A stretch of DNA of 47,805 nucleotides from an uncultured Asticcacaulis sp. (lineage in GTDB: Bacteria > Pseudomonadota > Alphaproteobacteria > Caulobacterales > Caulobacteraceae): the NCBI GenBank assembly GCA_936940865.1, contig CAKZJB010000192.1:1-47805 (forward strand). Direction: 5' to 3'. A program made the translations under genes and the position numbers. Below the pieces are notes generated by a model that worked only from the letters and a program-made list of their open reading frames with translations, was not told where the DNA came from and did not search any database. Positions 24,401-31,730 of the stretch are shown one piece after another (positions within the stretch are counted from its first letter, which is position 1; each line of letters begins with the position of its first letter).

Positions 24401-24782
24401 CAGGCGGGTCAGCCGGCCCCGTGTTCGAACTGAGGACTTCCTGCAGGACCGCGACGACATGCTTGCAATTGTAGGCAACGGGACAGCTGCAGTGACCCTC
24501 TATATCTTCAAGTCCGCCGTTTCGGGCATCGAGCGAAATATCGACGCGATACGGTCTTGGCCGGGATCCCCGGACACTGGCGCTGATTGTCAGAGATCTG
24601 TCGTCGATACGGTGCGAGGTGACGCGGCCGTTGCGTTGATAGGCTCGCCCGCGGCTGAGTTCGGCGCCGGAGAAAAAATCCTCAATGTCGGCTTTGGCCA
24701 GGAGCTCGGAAAGCATCAGCGGAATTCGTCTCGCGTCATAGTGTTTGCTGAACTGGTAACGCCTATTCGTCGGCGATGACAA
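21447..24782 (-). CDS. SWIM-domain SNF2-family DNA helicase/translocase
   Basis: Large ATP-dependent DNA translocase of the Swi2/Snf2 group, 1111 residues. It has an N-terminal SWIM zinc finger (Cys98, Cys100, Cys106, His108 in CSCPVAYNCKHVV), a long middle region of unknown role, then the helicase core: LRPYQLQGLAWL, Walker A DDMGLGKTVQ near 677, Walker B VLDEAQTIKN near 773, and LSGTPMENHLGELWSLMSF. Lobe 2 has IIVFSQFTSM, LTGQTKDR, LISLKAGGVGLNLTAAD and DRAHRIGQ. Relatives act in DNA repair or transcription recycling; the exact role is unknown. The longest frame starts with TTG at 24782 and overlaps the upstream gene by 20 bases; the first ATG is at 24716. Either could be right, and neither has a strong ribosome-binding site. 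Confidence 0.92.
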   Translation of the reverse strand: MSSPTNRRYQFSKHYDARRIPLMLSELLAKADIEDFFSGAELSRGRAYQRNGRVTSHRIDDRSLTISASVRGSRPRPYRVDISLDARNGGLEDIEGHCSCPVAYNCKHVVAVLQEVLSSNTGPADPPALTRPALPLPHEIAAWLETLRNSERGDDYPAGVNQRLLYILKASGIGGRMPELFVSVSSVRVLKNGEFSTQETRVGLSNFNPDGAPKYFRDSDIAIVQRLSRVYGYHGEIGVRSTDLVQQMVATGRAFWSTRTEAPLRWGPPRDGHFEWRAANASHMGPDLRVPDALAVNAEPPVYVDQVNGIIGPVHTGVPDRTVYHLLSAPLIPRTQIMQVAHALGNTLPTDRPDLLPAHLEPPRRIEERPIPVLRLHRPRLPVFYGGQMQNFALAKLRFRYGPTFIDRDEKAATIDVFHDGNAFTVVRDPAAEKAAFKKLIDEGFAEVRRLNIYAAEADRLDFKLPDTRAWLNFLHFRAEALRLQGFEIEIDKDFPFRLAQNASAVDIDVVPSGTDWFDLSVGVDIDGKRHDITATLSELIRSGVEPGWLQDGDPDRPIYIHLNDGRYVPVAASRFVPLILSLHAVNPAGTAVKAGSRLRLSYAEAATVAGLAGEDIAFKGTDGLRRMAGLLRTDGLARVTPPPTFDATLRPYQLQGLAWLDLLRESGLGGILADDMGLGKTVQILALLATEKAAGRQTGPSLIVAPTSLMTNWCNEARRFAPDLSVLLLHGPDRRERFGEIARHDLVITTYPLIARDHETLLEQDWHMTVLDEAQTIKNPNAATTKWLRNIKTRHRFCLSGTPMENHLGELWSLMSFVNPGFLGDQKAFGRIWRNPIEKDADKFRAAALARRIKPFVLRRTKAEVAADLPARTDIVEIVELERGQRDLYDSIRLSMSEKVRKAIAERGLARSHIIVLEALLKLRQACCDPRLLKLDDGVVRPSAKLERLMEMIAELRSEGRRIIVFSQFTSMLALIRERCDAAGYDYSLLTGQTKDRRAAIEAFQGGQRTLFLISLKAGGVGLNLTAADTVILYDPWWNPAVEAQAVDRAHRIGQDKAVFVYRLQTSGTIEEKMVELKARKQALADGLFSADGEIGSALTEEDVTSLLDA

Positions 24783-25335
24783 TGCCCGGATTGTCGGGCG
24801 GGATAAAGTCGAACAGGCCGAAATCGAGCGCCTTCTGCGGCCGCGCGGGTTGCAGGGGCGTTTCCGTCAACGCCAGGATCTGTTCCGGCGTCAGGTCGTA
24901 GGCCTTGCGCGACTTGCGCAGCGTGCGCGCCTGCTGGCCGGGCGCGGCATCGGCGCTGGCCTGCCGCGGCGGCGGCAGGCGCTTCCAGTAACTGACCGAA
25001 AGCTGCCAGATGGCGTGCGGGGCTTTCTCTGTCCTGGGCCAGCGCACGCCATCCGTAAAAACGGGCTGCATCGGACTATGCTTGCGCGGCGGCGGCTCGG
25101 CGATGCGGCAGGTCAGGACGCAGACGCGGCTGTCATCGAGCACGCCGGCATAGGCCTTCTTCGCCTCGGCCTCGCTGTCGAACAGCGGCCCCAGCGACTG
25201 GGTGACGAAGGCGACCGCCCCGCCGGCCAGCGCCTCGGCTTCGCGTTCGCGCGCCGCGCGCTGGGCTTCGCCGCTACGCAGGGCTTCGAGCGCGGCGTGG
25301 CCGTCACCGGCAATGGGGTAAAGAGGCAGGGTCAT
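24763..25335 (-). CDS. Conserved-looking protein of unknown function upstream of the SNF2 gene
   Basis: Not recognised. The 190-residue product shows no signal peptide or membrane segment. It starts MTLPLYPIAGDGHAALEALR and has an Ala/Arg/Glu-rich helix (residues 18-40). The middle includes FDSEAEAKKAYAGVLDD and APHAIWQLSVSYWK, then a basic stretch (RTLRKSRKAYDLTPEQI), and it ends FGLFDFIPPDNPGIVIADE. It overlaps the SNF2 helicase frame by 20 bases, suggesting co-expression, so a role with the helicase is possible but unproven. Codon use matches the surrounding genes. Confidence 0.7.
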   Translation of the reverse strand: MTLPLYPIAGDGHAALEALRSGEAQRAAREREAEALAGGAVAFVTQSLGPLFDSEAEAKKAYAGVLDDSRVCVLTCRIAEPPPRKHSPMQPVFTDGVRWPRTEKAPHAIWQLSVSYWKRLPPPRQASADAAPGQQARTLRKSRKAYDLTPEQILALTETPLQPARPQKALDFGLFDFIPPDNPGIVIADE

Positions 25336-25424
25336 CGTCGTTCACGTTTTGATCCGACGCATCCTAAATCGCGGCGGTTCGCGATGCAATCGCCATGGCA
25401 TCCGACTTGACGCGGAACCTTTAT

Positions 25425-25448
25425 TTTGTTATTTCCCAAATTAACAAA
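25425..25448. promoter_or_regulatory. Candidate SdpR operator
   Basis: Inverted repeat TTTGTTA (25425-25431) / TAACAAA (25442-25448) separated by 10 bases, immediately before the ribosome-binding site of the ArsR-type regulator gene. ArsR-family repressors bind such AT-rich dyads to control their own operon, so this is the likely autoregulatory site (inference). Confidence 0.55.
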
Positions 25449-25457
25449 GAAGGTATC

Positions 25458-25781
25458 ATGTCCGAAATCTACAAAGCTCTTGCCGATCCGACGCGCCGCC
25501 GCATCCTGGAATTGCTGCGCGACGGCGAGATGAATGCCGGCGACCTGGCCGGCCACGTCTCCGTCGCCAAGCCCACCCTGTCCGGGCACCTGAACGTGCT
25601 CAAGGCCGTGGGGCTGATCGACGTCACGCGCCAGGGGACCAGCCTGATCTACCGGCTGAACACGTCGGTTCTTGAACACGCCATCTTTGCGCTGATGAAC
25701 GCGTTCAAGGTCGGGCTCGACCGCTCGCCGGGTCTTGGCCTGTCGAATTTGGGGGAGGCTGATCATGTTCCTGAAAACTGA
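25458..25781 (+). CDS. sdpR: ArsR-family regulator, SdpR-like
   Basis: Winged-helix repressor of 107 residues. It opens MSEIYKALADPTRRRILELLRDGEMNAGDL, then VAKPTLSGHLNVLKAVGLI as recognition helix and TSLIYRLNTSVLE, the pattern of the SdpR subgroup. No metal-binding cysteine cluster is visible, as expected for this subgroup. It overlaps sdpI by 17 bases, so both are co-translated. GAAGGT just before ATG 25458 supports the start. In Bacillus SdpR represses its own operon until membrane SdpI sequesters it; the same logic may apply here. Confidence 0.88.
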   Translation: MSEIYKALADPTRRRILELLRDGEMNAGDLAGHVSVAKPTLSGHLNVLKAVGLIDVTRQGTSLIYRLNTSVLEHAIFALMNAFKVGLDRSPGLGLSNLGEADHVPEN

Positions 25782-26418
25782 GAAGATTCTGATACCTTTC
25801 CTGTGTCTGGCGATGGCCGGACTGGGTTTTTGGGGGCACCTGACCTTGCCGGACGGTCCCATCGCCGTGCATTTCGGCGTCCACGGGCCGGACGGCTTCA
25901 TGCCGCGCGATGCGGGGCTGACGGTCCTGCCCGGCATGGCAGTGGCGATGATGATCCTCCTGTTGTGGATCATCCCCGCCATCATGCCGAAATCGGCCAG
26001 CCTTGAGCGTTCGGGGCCGGCCTATGGCGCCGTCATGCTGGCGACCTTTTTGCTTCTTGCCGCCATTCAGGCCATGCTGGTCCTGACAGCCAGGGGCGTG
26101 GCGGTCGACCATATCCGGGTCGTGACCATCGGTGTCGGGCTGCTGCTGATCGTCATGGGCAACTACCTGCCCAAGACGCGGCGCAACTACGTCATGGGGC
26201 TGCGGACGCCGTGGACCCTGTCCGACGAGCGCGTCTGGGATAAGACGCACCGCTTCGCCGGACCGCTCTTCATGCTGGGCGGGCTGGGTGCCCTGGCGGG
26301 CGCTGTCTTTGGGACGCCGCAGGTCCATGTCGGCGTGCTGATGATCGCAGCCCTGGTTCCCGCGGTGGCCAGCTTCGTCTATTCCTATCTCGCCGCCCGC
26401 CGCCTCAACCTGACGTGA
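25765..26418 (+). CDS. sdpI: SdpI-family immunity/signal-transduction membrane protein
   Basis: Polytopic inner-membrane protein of 217 residues with about six hydrophobic segments. It shows the DUF1648-like start (LPDGPIAVHFGVHGPDGF) and the SdpI motif MGLRTPWTLSDERVWDKTHRFAG. In Bacillus subtilis SdpI gives immunity to the SdpC toxin and captures SdpR at the membrane. No toxin gene (sdpC, sdpA or sdpB) is near, so here it may protect against toxins made by others or serve another envelope role. GGGGGAGG six bases before ATG 25765 supports the start inside the end of sdpR. Confidence 0.9.
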   Translation: MFLKTEKILIPFLCLAMAGLGFWGHLTLPDGPIAVHFGVHGPDGFMPRDAGLTVLPGMAVAMMILLLWIIPAIMPKSASLERSGPAYGAVMLATFLLLAAIQAMLVLTARGVAVDHIRVVTIGVGLLLIVMGNYLPKTRRNYVMGLRTPWTLSDERVWDKTHRFAGPLFMLGGLGALAGAVFGTPQVHVGVLMIAALVPAVASFVYSYLAARRLNLT

Positions 26419-26464
26419 GTCCGCCAGTTCTTTTTTTCCCGTTCGGAAGCAAACTGCTTTATAG

Positions 26465-26484
26465 TTAACCGTTAGACTTGATTC
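26465..26484. promoter_or_regulatory. Upstream region of divL with TTAACC and GANTC words
   Basis: TTAACCGTTAG (26465-26475), identical to the word at 1372-1382, is followed by a GANTC site (GATTC, 26480-26484); a second GANTC (GAGTC) lies just inside the gene at 26522. These resemble cell-cycle elements (CtrA half-site, CcrM site), but a full CtrA box is not present. Confidence 0.35.
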
Positions 26485-26512
26485 GGTGCTGGAGTTTGGA
26501 GCGGGCGTACAC

Positions 26513-28939
26513 ATGGCGATGGAGTCGATAGCCTATACGGCGGCAGCCGGCGCCATGACGCTGGCCCTGTCCACCACCTATCTCGCCTGGCGTATGCGCC
26601 GCCGGCTGACCTCCTCGCGCGATGCCCTGAAAACCGACCTCGGCGTCAAGGATACGATGCTGAGCGAGCTCGACGCCGCTACCTCGGCCTTCGACGAAGC
26701 CTTTCTCGCCGTCGAAGGCGACGCGGTTCGTCTGGTGTGGGGCGACGAAACCCTCAGGCACTGTGCCCAGGCGCTGGGCCTGCGCAACATTTCAGAGGCC
26801 GACTTTGCGCCGCGCGTCGTCGAGGCGCTGGGTGAGACCTCGCCCGAAGCCGCCATGGGCCTGAAACGCCTGATCGCCGAGGGCCGCTCGTGCCGCTTCG
26901 AGGTCTTCGCCGAGGGCTCGGGCTCGGTCGTCACCGCCACGCCGGGCGTGACCCTGGTCGTCGAAGGCAAGTCGTCCGGCGCCACCGCCTGGATCCGCCT
27001 GGCCATCGCCGGGGGCAAGGCTTCGCTGTCGTCGGGTCCGTTCGCCCAGATGGCCGAACATCTGCCGGCGCCGTGCTGGATCTGCGCACGCGACGGCCGC
27101 GTGGTCTGGGCGAACGACGCCTGGCTGAAGGCCGTCGACGCGCCCAGCCTCGACGCCGCGCTCAAGGACAATATCACGCTCGACCGCAGCGCCGACGCCC
27201 TGGTGACCGAGGCGGTCGACAGCCGCAGCCGGCGCGAAGGCTATCGCTGGCTGACGGTCGGCGGGCAGCGCCGCTCGTTCCACATCATCGCCGAGCCGCT
27301 CAACGACGCCTATACCTGCGCCTACGCCATCGACGTCACCGAGGCCGAGGATAGCCGCGAAGCCCTGAAGCGCCACGCCAAGGCGCACGACGAGACGCTG
27401 AACGCGCTTGAAGACGCTGTCGCCATCTTCGGTCCCGAAAAGCAGCTGATGTTCCACAACCTGGCCTTCGAAAAGCTGTGGGACCTGGAGCCGGCGTGGC
27501 TGGCCGAACGGCCGACGCACGGCGAATGGCTCGACCGCCTGCGCCAGAAGCGCCGCTCGCCGGAAACCTCGGACTATGCCGCCTTCAAGCAGCGCGAACT
27601 CGAATTCTATGGCCTGACGCACACGGCCGACGACGAGATGTGGACCCTGCCCGACGGCCGGTCGATGCGCGTCGTCCGTCAGCCGCATCCCTTGGGCGGC
27701 CTGCTGATCCTGTTCAGCGACAAGACCGGCGAACTCAAGCTCAAGGCGCAGTTCAACGCCCTGATCCAGGTGCAGAAGGCAACGCTCGACCAGTTGAACG
27801 ATGCCGTGTCGGTGTTCGGCAGCGATGGCCGCATCCGCCTGCGCAACCTGTCGTTCGAAAAGTTCTGGAACCTGCGTGGCGAAGACATCGGTCCGGTCGC
27901 CGACTTCGCCGAGATTTCCGAGATGTGCCTGCCGCTGGTCCATGACCGCGGTTTCTGGTCCGAGCTCAAGGCGCGCATCACCGACACCGATCCCTTGGCG
28001 CGCGCGCCGCAGTCGGGCGAGGTGCGTATCTCCGACGGCCGCCTGGCGCAGTGGCGTACCCAGCCTCTGCCGGATGGGGCGACGCTGGTGGCGTTTTCCG
28101 ACATCACGGCTACGCGCCAGCTGGAAAAGGCCATCGAGGCGCGTGACGAGGCGTTGAACGAATCCGTACGGCTGAAGCGCGATTTCGTCGCCAATGTCTC
28201 GTACGAGCTGCGCACGCCGCTGACCACCATTGTCGGCTATGCCGACCTGCTCCACGCCCAGAACAAGGGCCAGGATCCCAAGCAGCGCGCCTATCTCGAA
28301 TCGATCCAGTCGGCGGCGCAGGAACTGGCGCGGTCGATCGACGACGTGCTCGACATGGCGCAGATCGACGCCGGAGAAATGTCGATCACCCTGTCCGATG
28401 TCCGTCTCCTTGACGTCGTCGCCGAAGCCGGCGCCCGCCAGGCCGAGGCCTTCAAGGCGCGCGGCGTCAGGTTCGATTATCAGGGCGTGCGTGAGGCGGG
28501 CATGGTCCGGGTCGATCCGCGCCGCCTTGGGCAATGCCTGGAGCATCTGCTCGGCAATGCCATCCGCAATGCGTCCAACGGCGGGGACGTGCGGCTCAAG
28601 GCCAGCAAGGACGGCGACAATTTCGAACTCGAGGTCGCCTATTCCGGCCGCGGCATCCCTTATCACATGCAGGCGCACATTTTCGACCGCTATGTCGGCC
28701 GCGAACGCGGAGGCCCGGGCCTGGGGCTGGCGCTGGTCAAGGCGCTGGTCGAACTGCACGAAGGCTGGATCACGCTTGAATCCGAGCCCAACGAAGGCGC
28801 CAGCTTCAAGATCCACCTGCCGAACCAGAGCGGCGCGGGCCTGTCGGCGCCCGCCGAAACCGTGATCCATCCAGCGGCGCCGGTGGCTGTCATGGACAGG
28901 CTGGAAGACGGCGACGGCGGGATCGAGGACGTTGCCTGA
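26513..28939 (+). CDS. divL: DivL-type tyrosine pseudokinase, cell-cycle regulator
   Basis: Membrane-anchored PAS-containing histidine-kinase-like protein of 808 residues. One N-terminal membrane segment (about residues 5-25) is followed by several PAS-like units (for example AVAIFGPEKQLMFHNLAFEK and AVSVFGSDGRIRLRNLSFEK, two clearly related copies). The dimerisation helix has NVSYELRTPLT, with Tyr564 where kinases have histidine. This is the hallmark of DivL, which in Caulobacter controls CckA and so CtrA at the cell pole. The ATP-binding domain retains LLGNAIRNASNGG, SGRGIPYHM and PGLGLALVKAL. ATG 26513 follows GGAG by eleven bases. It marks the host as Caulobacterales or close kin. Confidence 0.93.
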   Translation: MAMESIAYTAAAGAMTLALSTTYLAWRMRRRLTSSRDALKTDLGVKDTMLSELDAATSAFDEAFLAVEGDAVRLVWGDETLRHCAQALGLRNISEADFAPRVVEALGETSPEAAMGLKRLIAEGRSCRFEVFAEGSGSVVTATPGVTLVVEGKSSGATAWIRLAIAGGKASLSSGPFAQMAEHLPAPCWICARDGRVVWANDAWLKAVDAPSLDAALKDNITLDRSADALVTEAVDSRSRREGYRWLTVGGQRRSFHIIAEPLNDAYTCAYAIDVTEAEDSREALKRHAKAHDETLNALEDAVAIFGPEKQLMFHNLAFEKLWDLEPAWLAERPTHGEWLDRLRQKRRSPETSDYAAFKQRELEFYGLTHTADDEMWTLPDGRSMRVVRQPHPLGGLLILFSDKTGELKLKAQFNALIQVQKATLDQLNDAVSVFGSDGRIRLRNLSFEKFWNLRGEDIGPVADFAEISEMCLPLVHDRGFWSELKARITDTDPLARAPQSGEVRISDGRLAQWRTQPLPDGATLVAFSDITATRQLEKAIEARDEALNESVRLKRDFVANVSYELRTPLTTIVGYADLLHAQNKGQDPKQRAYLESIQSAAQELARSIDDVLDMAQIDAGEMSITLSDVRLLDVVAEAGARQAEAFKARGVRFDYQGVREAGMVRVDPRRLGQCLEHLLGNAIRNASNGGDVRLKASKDGDNFELEVAYSGRGIPYHMQAHIFDRYVGRERGGPGLGLALVKALVELHEGWITLESEPNEGASFKIHLPNQSGAGLSAPAETVIHPAAPVAVMDRLEDGDGGIEDVA

Positions 28940-28982
28940 TGTCGCGCGCCGAAGGCGATTGCGCGCGCTGAATCTATGCACT

Positions 28983-29042
28983 GCCCCTTGCGTCATCTTC
29001 CCCGTTTACGGGTGGCTGCGAAGCGTAGCGGACGGAAGGGGC
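28983..29042. repeat. REP-like palindromic element after divL
   Basis: Outer arms GCCCCTT (28983-28989) and AAGGGGC (29036-29042) enclose a CCCG-TTTA-CGGG hairpin (29001-29012). CGTAGCGGACGGAAGGGG at its right end recurs in near-identical form at 31675-31696 (CGTAGCGG, then GACGGAAGGGG). This looks like a member of the short extragenic palindromic repeats common in alphaproteobacterial chromosomes. It lies between convergent divL and GH16 genes and may also end transcription. Confidence 0.55.
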
Positions 29043-29074
29043 GCGGACGTTTCCCCGATCGCTGGCTTTTCCGA

Positions 29075-29971
29075 TTATTCCGCCGGATCGTCGGGCAGGC
29101 TCCACACCTTGATATAGTCGATGGCCATGTCGGATGGCGCCGTGTCGGTCCGCTTCTCGGCGGAGCTGTAGGCCAGGTTGGCCAGGATGAACATGGGCTT
29201 CTGGAATTCCGGCAGGGATTCGAAACGCATGATTTCCTGGCGGTCGAAATAGACGACCACCCAGTCGGGCGTGGTGCGGATCCCGAACTGATGGAACCGG
29301 CCGTCGAACAGGCCGTCGGGAATCTTGCGATAGCAGGATTTGCCCCAGTGCCTGGTGACGACGTTCGACGGATCGGGCCTGGCCGCCGGCCACAGGTGAA
29401 CCGAGAAGTGATAGCCGTTGGGGTCGCCCCCGCCATAGCCTTCGAAAACGTCGATTTCGGTGCGGGTCTCGGACGGCGCCGTGAACTGGTTGACACTCTT
29501 CAGCCAGAAGGCCGGCCAGTTGGATGCGCCCTGCGGCAGTTTGGCCCGCATCTCGAAATAGCCATAGGTCTGGGCGAAACCGTTGCCCCTGGAATCGGCC
29601 GACTGGATCAGGCCCGACGTCCACCGGCCTTCGCGGTTCTGCATGCGGATGGTCAGCAGGCCGTCCTTGAACCGGAAGGTGTCGTCGCCCTTCCGGTAGT
29701 CGAGGAATCTGGCGCCGCCGAAGCCGCCGTGGACACCCGTGTACCACTTGCCCCTGCCGCCGTCGCGGACGATGTCGGGCGTATCGAAGTCGTCGGAAAA
29801 CGTAATTTTCGCGCCTGTCAGGTCGATCGTCTGGCCTTCGTGGACAGGCGTCTTCTGGCAATTATAGTCTTCGAGGCGGGCCAGCGGCGTCTGCTCGGCA
29901 AGGGCGCTGCCGGCAAGGGTGCTGGCCGCAAAAACGGCGGCCGCGCCCATCGGTAAAGCGGTCTTCATCAT
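29075..29971 (-). CDS. Secreted glycoside hydrolase family 16 protein
   Basis: Predicted endo-beta-glucanase or related glycanase with a jelly-roll fold. The signal peptide ends GSALA (about residue 25). The catalytic motif TEIDVFE carries Glu172 (nucleophile), Asp174 and Glu177 (acid/base). GYFEMRAKLPQGASNWPAFWL and HFSVHLWP are family landmarks. At 298 residues the protein is a single catalytic domain. Family members cut beta-1,3/1,4-glucans, agar-like galactans or their own exopolysaccharides; the substrate cannot be decided here. Two ATGs lie at 29971 and 29968; GGAG precedes them by four and seven bases, so either may be used. Confidence 0.9.
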   Translation of the reverse strand: MMKTALPMGAAAVFAASTLAGSALAEQTPLARLEDYNCQKTPVHEGQTIDLTGAKITFSDDFDTPDIVRDGGRGKWYTGVHGGFGGARFLDYRKGDDTFRFKDGLLTIRMQNREGRWTSGLIQSADSRGNGFAQTYGYFEMRAKLPQGASNWPAFWLKSVNQFTAPSETRTEIDVFEGYGGGDPNGYHFSVHLWPAARPDPSNVVTRHWGKSCYRKIPDGLFDGRFHQFGIRTTPDWVVVYFDRQEIMRFESLPEFQKPMFILANLAYSSAEKRTDTAPSDMAIDYIKVWSLPDDPAE

Positions 29972-30063
29972 ACGGCTCCATGATCCCCAGGCCGGGGCGC
30001 ACAGTTTCCCATATGATGGCGGTTGTCAATTCGCTGCGGTGCAGCAAGACGACGAATTTTTTG

Positions 30064-30357
30064 TTATGCCACCAGTGACCAGACGCCGGCCCAGAAGGCG
30101 CCGCAGATCACGGTCAGGCCGACCAGGGTCCAGCCGATCGGAATCTTCTTCACCTCGATATTGTCGGTGTCGAGCGGCGGCAGCCCCTGTGCCTCGAAAC
30201 TGCGGGCAAGGTCGCTTTGCAGCGACAGGGCCGGGGAGGGCACGGCTGCGACCGGCTGGCCTTCGCCGACCAGCGCGATCTTGCTGTCTTCCGCGACCGG
30301 CGCGGGTGCGGCGTGGAGTTCAGCGGCATCGACGGCTTTGGTCTTCAGGCGAGGCAT
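30064..30357 (-). CDS. Small tail-anchored membrane protein of unknown function
   Basis: Not recognised. The 97-residue protein has a soluble, Ala/Pro-rich N-terminal part (to about residue 70) and one hydrophobic segment at the very C-terminus (IGWTLVGLTVICGAFWAGVWSL), so it is probably tail-anchored with the N-terminus in the cytosol. A good GGAG ribosome-binding site eight bases before ATG 30357 and a normal codon pattern support a real gene. Nothing in the neighbourhood (GH16 enzyme, TraB-like protein) gives a clear function. Confidence 0.68.
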   Translation of the reverse strand: MPRLKTKAVDAAELHAAPAPVAEDSKIALVGEGQPVAAVPSPALSLQSDLARSFEAQGLPPLDTDNIEVKKIPIGWTLVGLTVICGAFWAGVWSLVA

Positions 30358-30714
30358 GTCTTCACTCCAAAAAGTAGCTCTGCCATTACTATGCGCTGTT
30401 CAGGTTAAGACAAGGTTGTTAACCGGCTCATCGCGCCAATTTTGGCGGTATTTATTGCGGTTAACATGTCGGTTACTATGTTTAAGAGCGTGCCGCCCAT
30501 GGACGGCTGCTGAAAACACGGTTTACGAAGCGTAAAATATTGCATCGCCGCGAGCCAGGCGCGATGTTTATTTCGCTCATGCGGTACGACGTGGTGTTCA
30601 AAGCCCCTGTTTCGCGCGTCAATGCCTTCGCGTGCGCGATAACATTCCGTGGAGCCGATTGCCCGACTCGCTGCGCTGCATTATGAATGCGGGGCTGCTA
30701 TCTGGGGGCGCCCG
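30358..30714. other. Intergenic stretch with a palindrome and TTAAC words
   Basis: No supportable gene is seen between the two divergent genes. Palindrome CGCCAATTTTGGCG lies at 30434-30447, and TTAAC-type words occur at 30419 and 30461. Two AT-rich blocks (about 30420-30490 and 30510-30590) could hold promoters for both directions. A CtrA-like arrangement TTAA-N8-TTAC at 30461-30476 is off-spacing and is not called as a site. Confidence 0.4.
30434..30447. promoter_or_regulatory. Palindromic operator candidate
   Basis: CGCCAATTTTGGCG is a perfect 14-base palindrome about 77 bases upstream of the small membrane protein gene (-) and 268 bases upstream of the TraB-like gene (+). The binding protein is unknown. 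Confidence 0.4.
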
Positions 30715-31641
30715 ATGCTGAAATCCTGTCTTCCCGCGCTGATGCTTGTCCTTGCCATGCCCGCCGCGGCACAGACGTCCGAGCCATGGACGGACACGCC
30801 CGTCATCGTATCCGCCCAGTTGTCCGGCCCGGCCCTGTGGCGGCTGAAGAAGGGCAATTCCGAAGTCGTCGTCATCGGCGTCCTGCCGGTCTTTCCGAAA
30901 AATCTGGGCTGGAAGACCCGGCGTGTGGAAAACGCGCTCAAGGGCGCGAAGGCACTGATCACGCCGCCCGCCGGCAAGGCGGGGATCGGCGACATGCTGA
31001 GCCTGATGCGGATGAAGGGCTTGCCGAACGGCCAGACCCTCAGGTCGGTCCTGCCGCCCGACCTCTACAATCGTTACGAGACGACGGCTGCCCGCGCTGG
31101 CGTGTCGACGCGCGCCTTCCAGCACGACAAGCCGGTCTGGGCCGCCGCCCGCCTGCGTCAGGACGTGCTCAGCCATCTGGCCCTGACGGGCGAGGAGCCG
31201 GTGCAGACCATTGCCCGGCTGGCGCGTCACCAGGATGTGCCGGTGCGCGTGGCCGCGCGCTACAGGCTTAGCCCCGTACTGAAGGACGTCAATGGGATGG
31301 ATGCCGCGGCCGAGCGGGTCTGCCTGGCGCGGACGCTCGACGACATCGATTTCGACATCGACCGTGCGCCCAAGGCAGCGGCGGCCTGGGTCGCCGGCGA
31401 TATGAAGGCCGTGCTTGGCAACTACCACGGCTCGGCTCTGATGGATTGCCTGGAAGGCTCGGGCAAGGGCGCTGCCCTGATGGAGCAGGCCTCCGACGAT
31501 GCGGTCGCTGCCATATCCGATGCGCTGGCGGAGCCGGGCAAGACGGTGGCCGTCCTGCCGCTGGCGCCGCTGCTGCGCAAAGGGGGCGCGCTCGACCGCC
31601 TGCGCGCCCAGGGCGTTTCGGTGACCGCGCCGAATTATTGA
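30715..31641 (+). CDS. TraB/GumN-family protein lacking the catalytic motif
   Basis: Secreted or periplasmic protein of 308 residues; signal peptide ends AMPAAAQ (about residue 20). The family start is visible: GPALWRLKKGNSEVVVIGVL, then GWKTRRVENALKGAKALI. Active members have GTxH after the first strands, but here the motif reads GVLP (55-58), so the histidine is missing. The C-terminal GxGHL-type motif is also replaced by AVLPLAPLLRKGG. The protein is therefore likely a non-catalytic relative of the TraB/GumN metalloprotease-like family. ATG 30715 is chosen because a signal peptide starts there with GGGGGCGC upstream; the longer frame from 30649 lacks this. Confidence 0.78.
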   Translation: MLKSCLPALMLVLAMPAAAQTSEPWTDTPVIVSAQLSGPALWRLKKGNSEVVVIGVLPVFPKNLGWKTRRVENALKGAKALITPPAGKAGIGDMLSLMRMKGLPNGQTLRSVLPPDLYNRYETTAARAGVSTRAFQHDKPVWAAARLRQDVLSHLALTGEEPVQTIARLARHQDVPVRVAARYRLSPVLKDVNGMDAAAERVCLARTLDDIDFDIDRAPKAAAAWVAGDMKAVLGNYHGSALMDCLEGSGKGAALMEQASDDAVAAISDALAEPGKTVAVLPLAPLLRKGGALDRLRAQGVSVTAPNY

Positions 31642-31730
31642 GCGTATCTGAAGCGCGGTTGCGTGATGACCCGCCGTAGCGGCATGACGGAAGGGGGGGC
31701 GCATCGCTGACGCAGTCGCGTAGCTTCCGC

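Noticed and set aside
26792-28996. Open frame of 734 codons on the minus strand over divL
   Set aside because: Antisense shadow; the divL frame has PAS and kinase motifs and the proper start signal.
30461-30476. CtrA box (TTAA-N7-TTAA) before the TraB-like gene
   Set aside because: Spacing is eight and the second half reads TTAC; the match is too poor to call.
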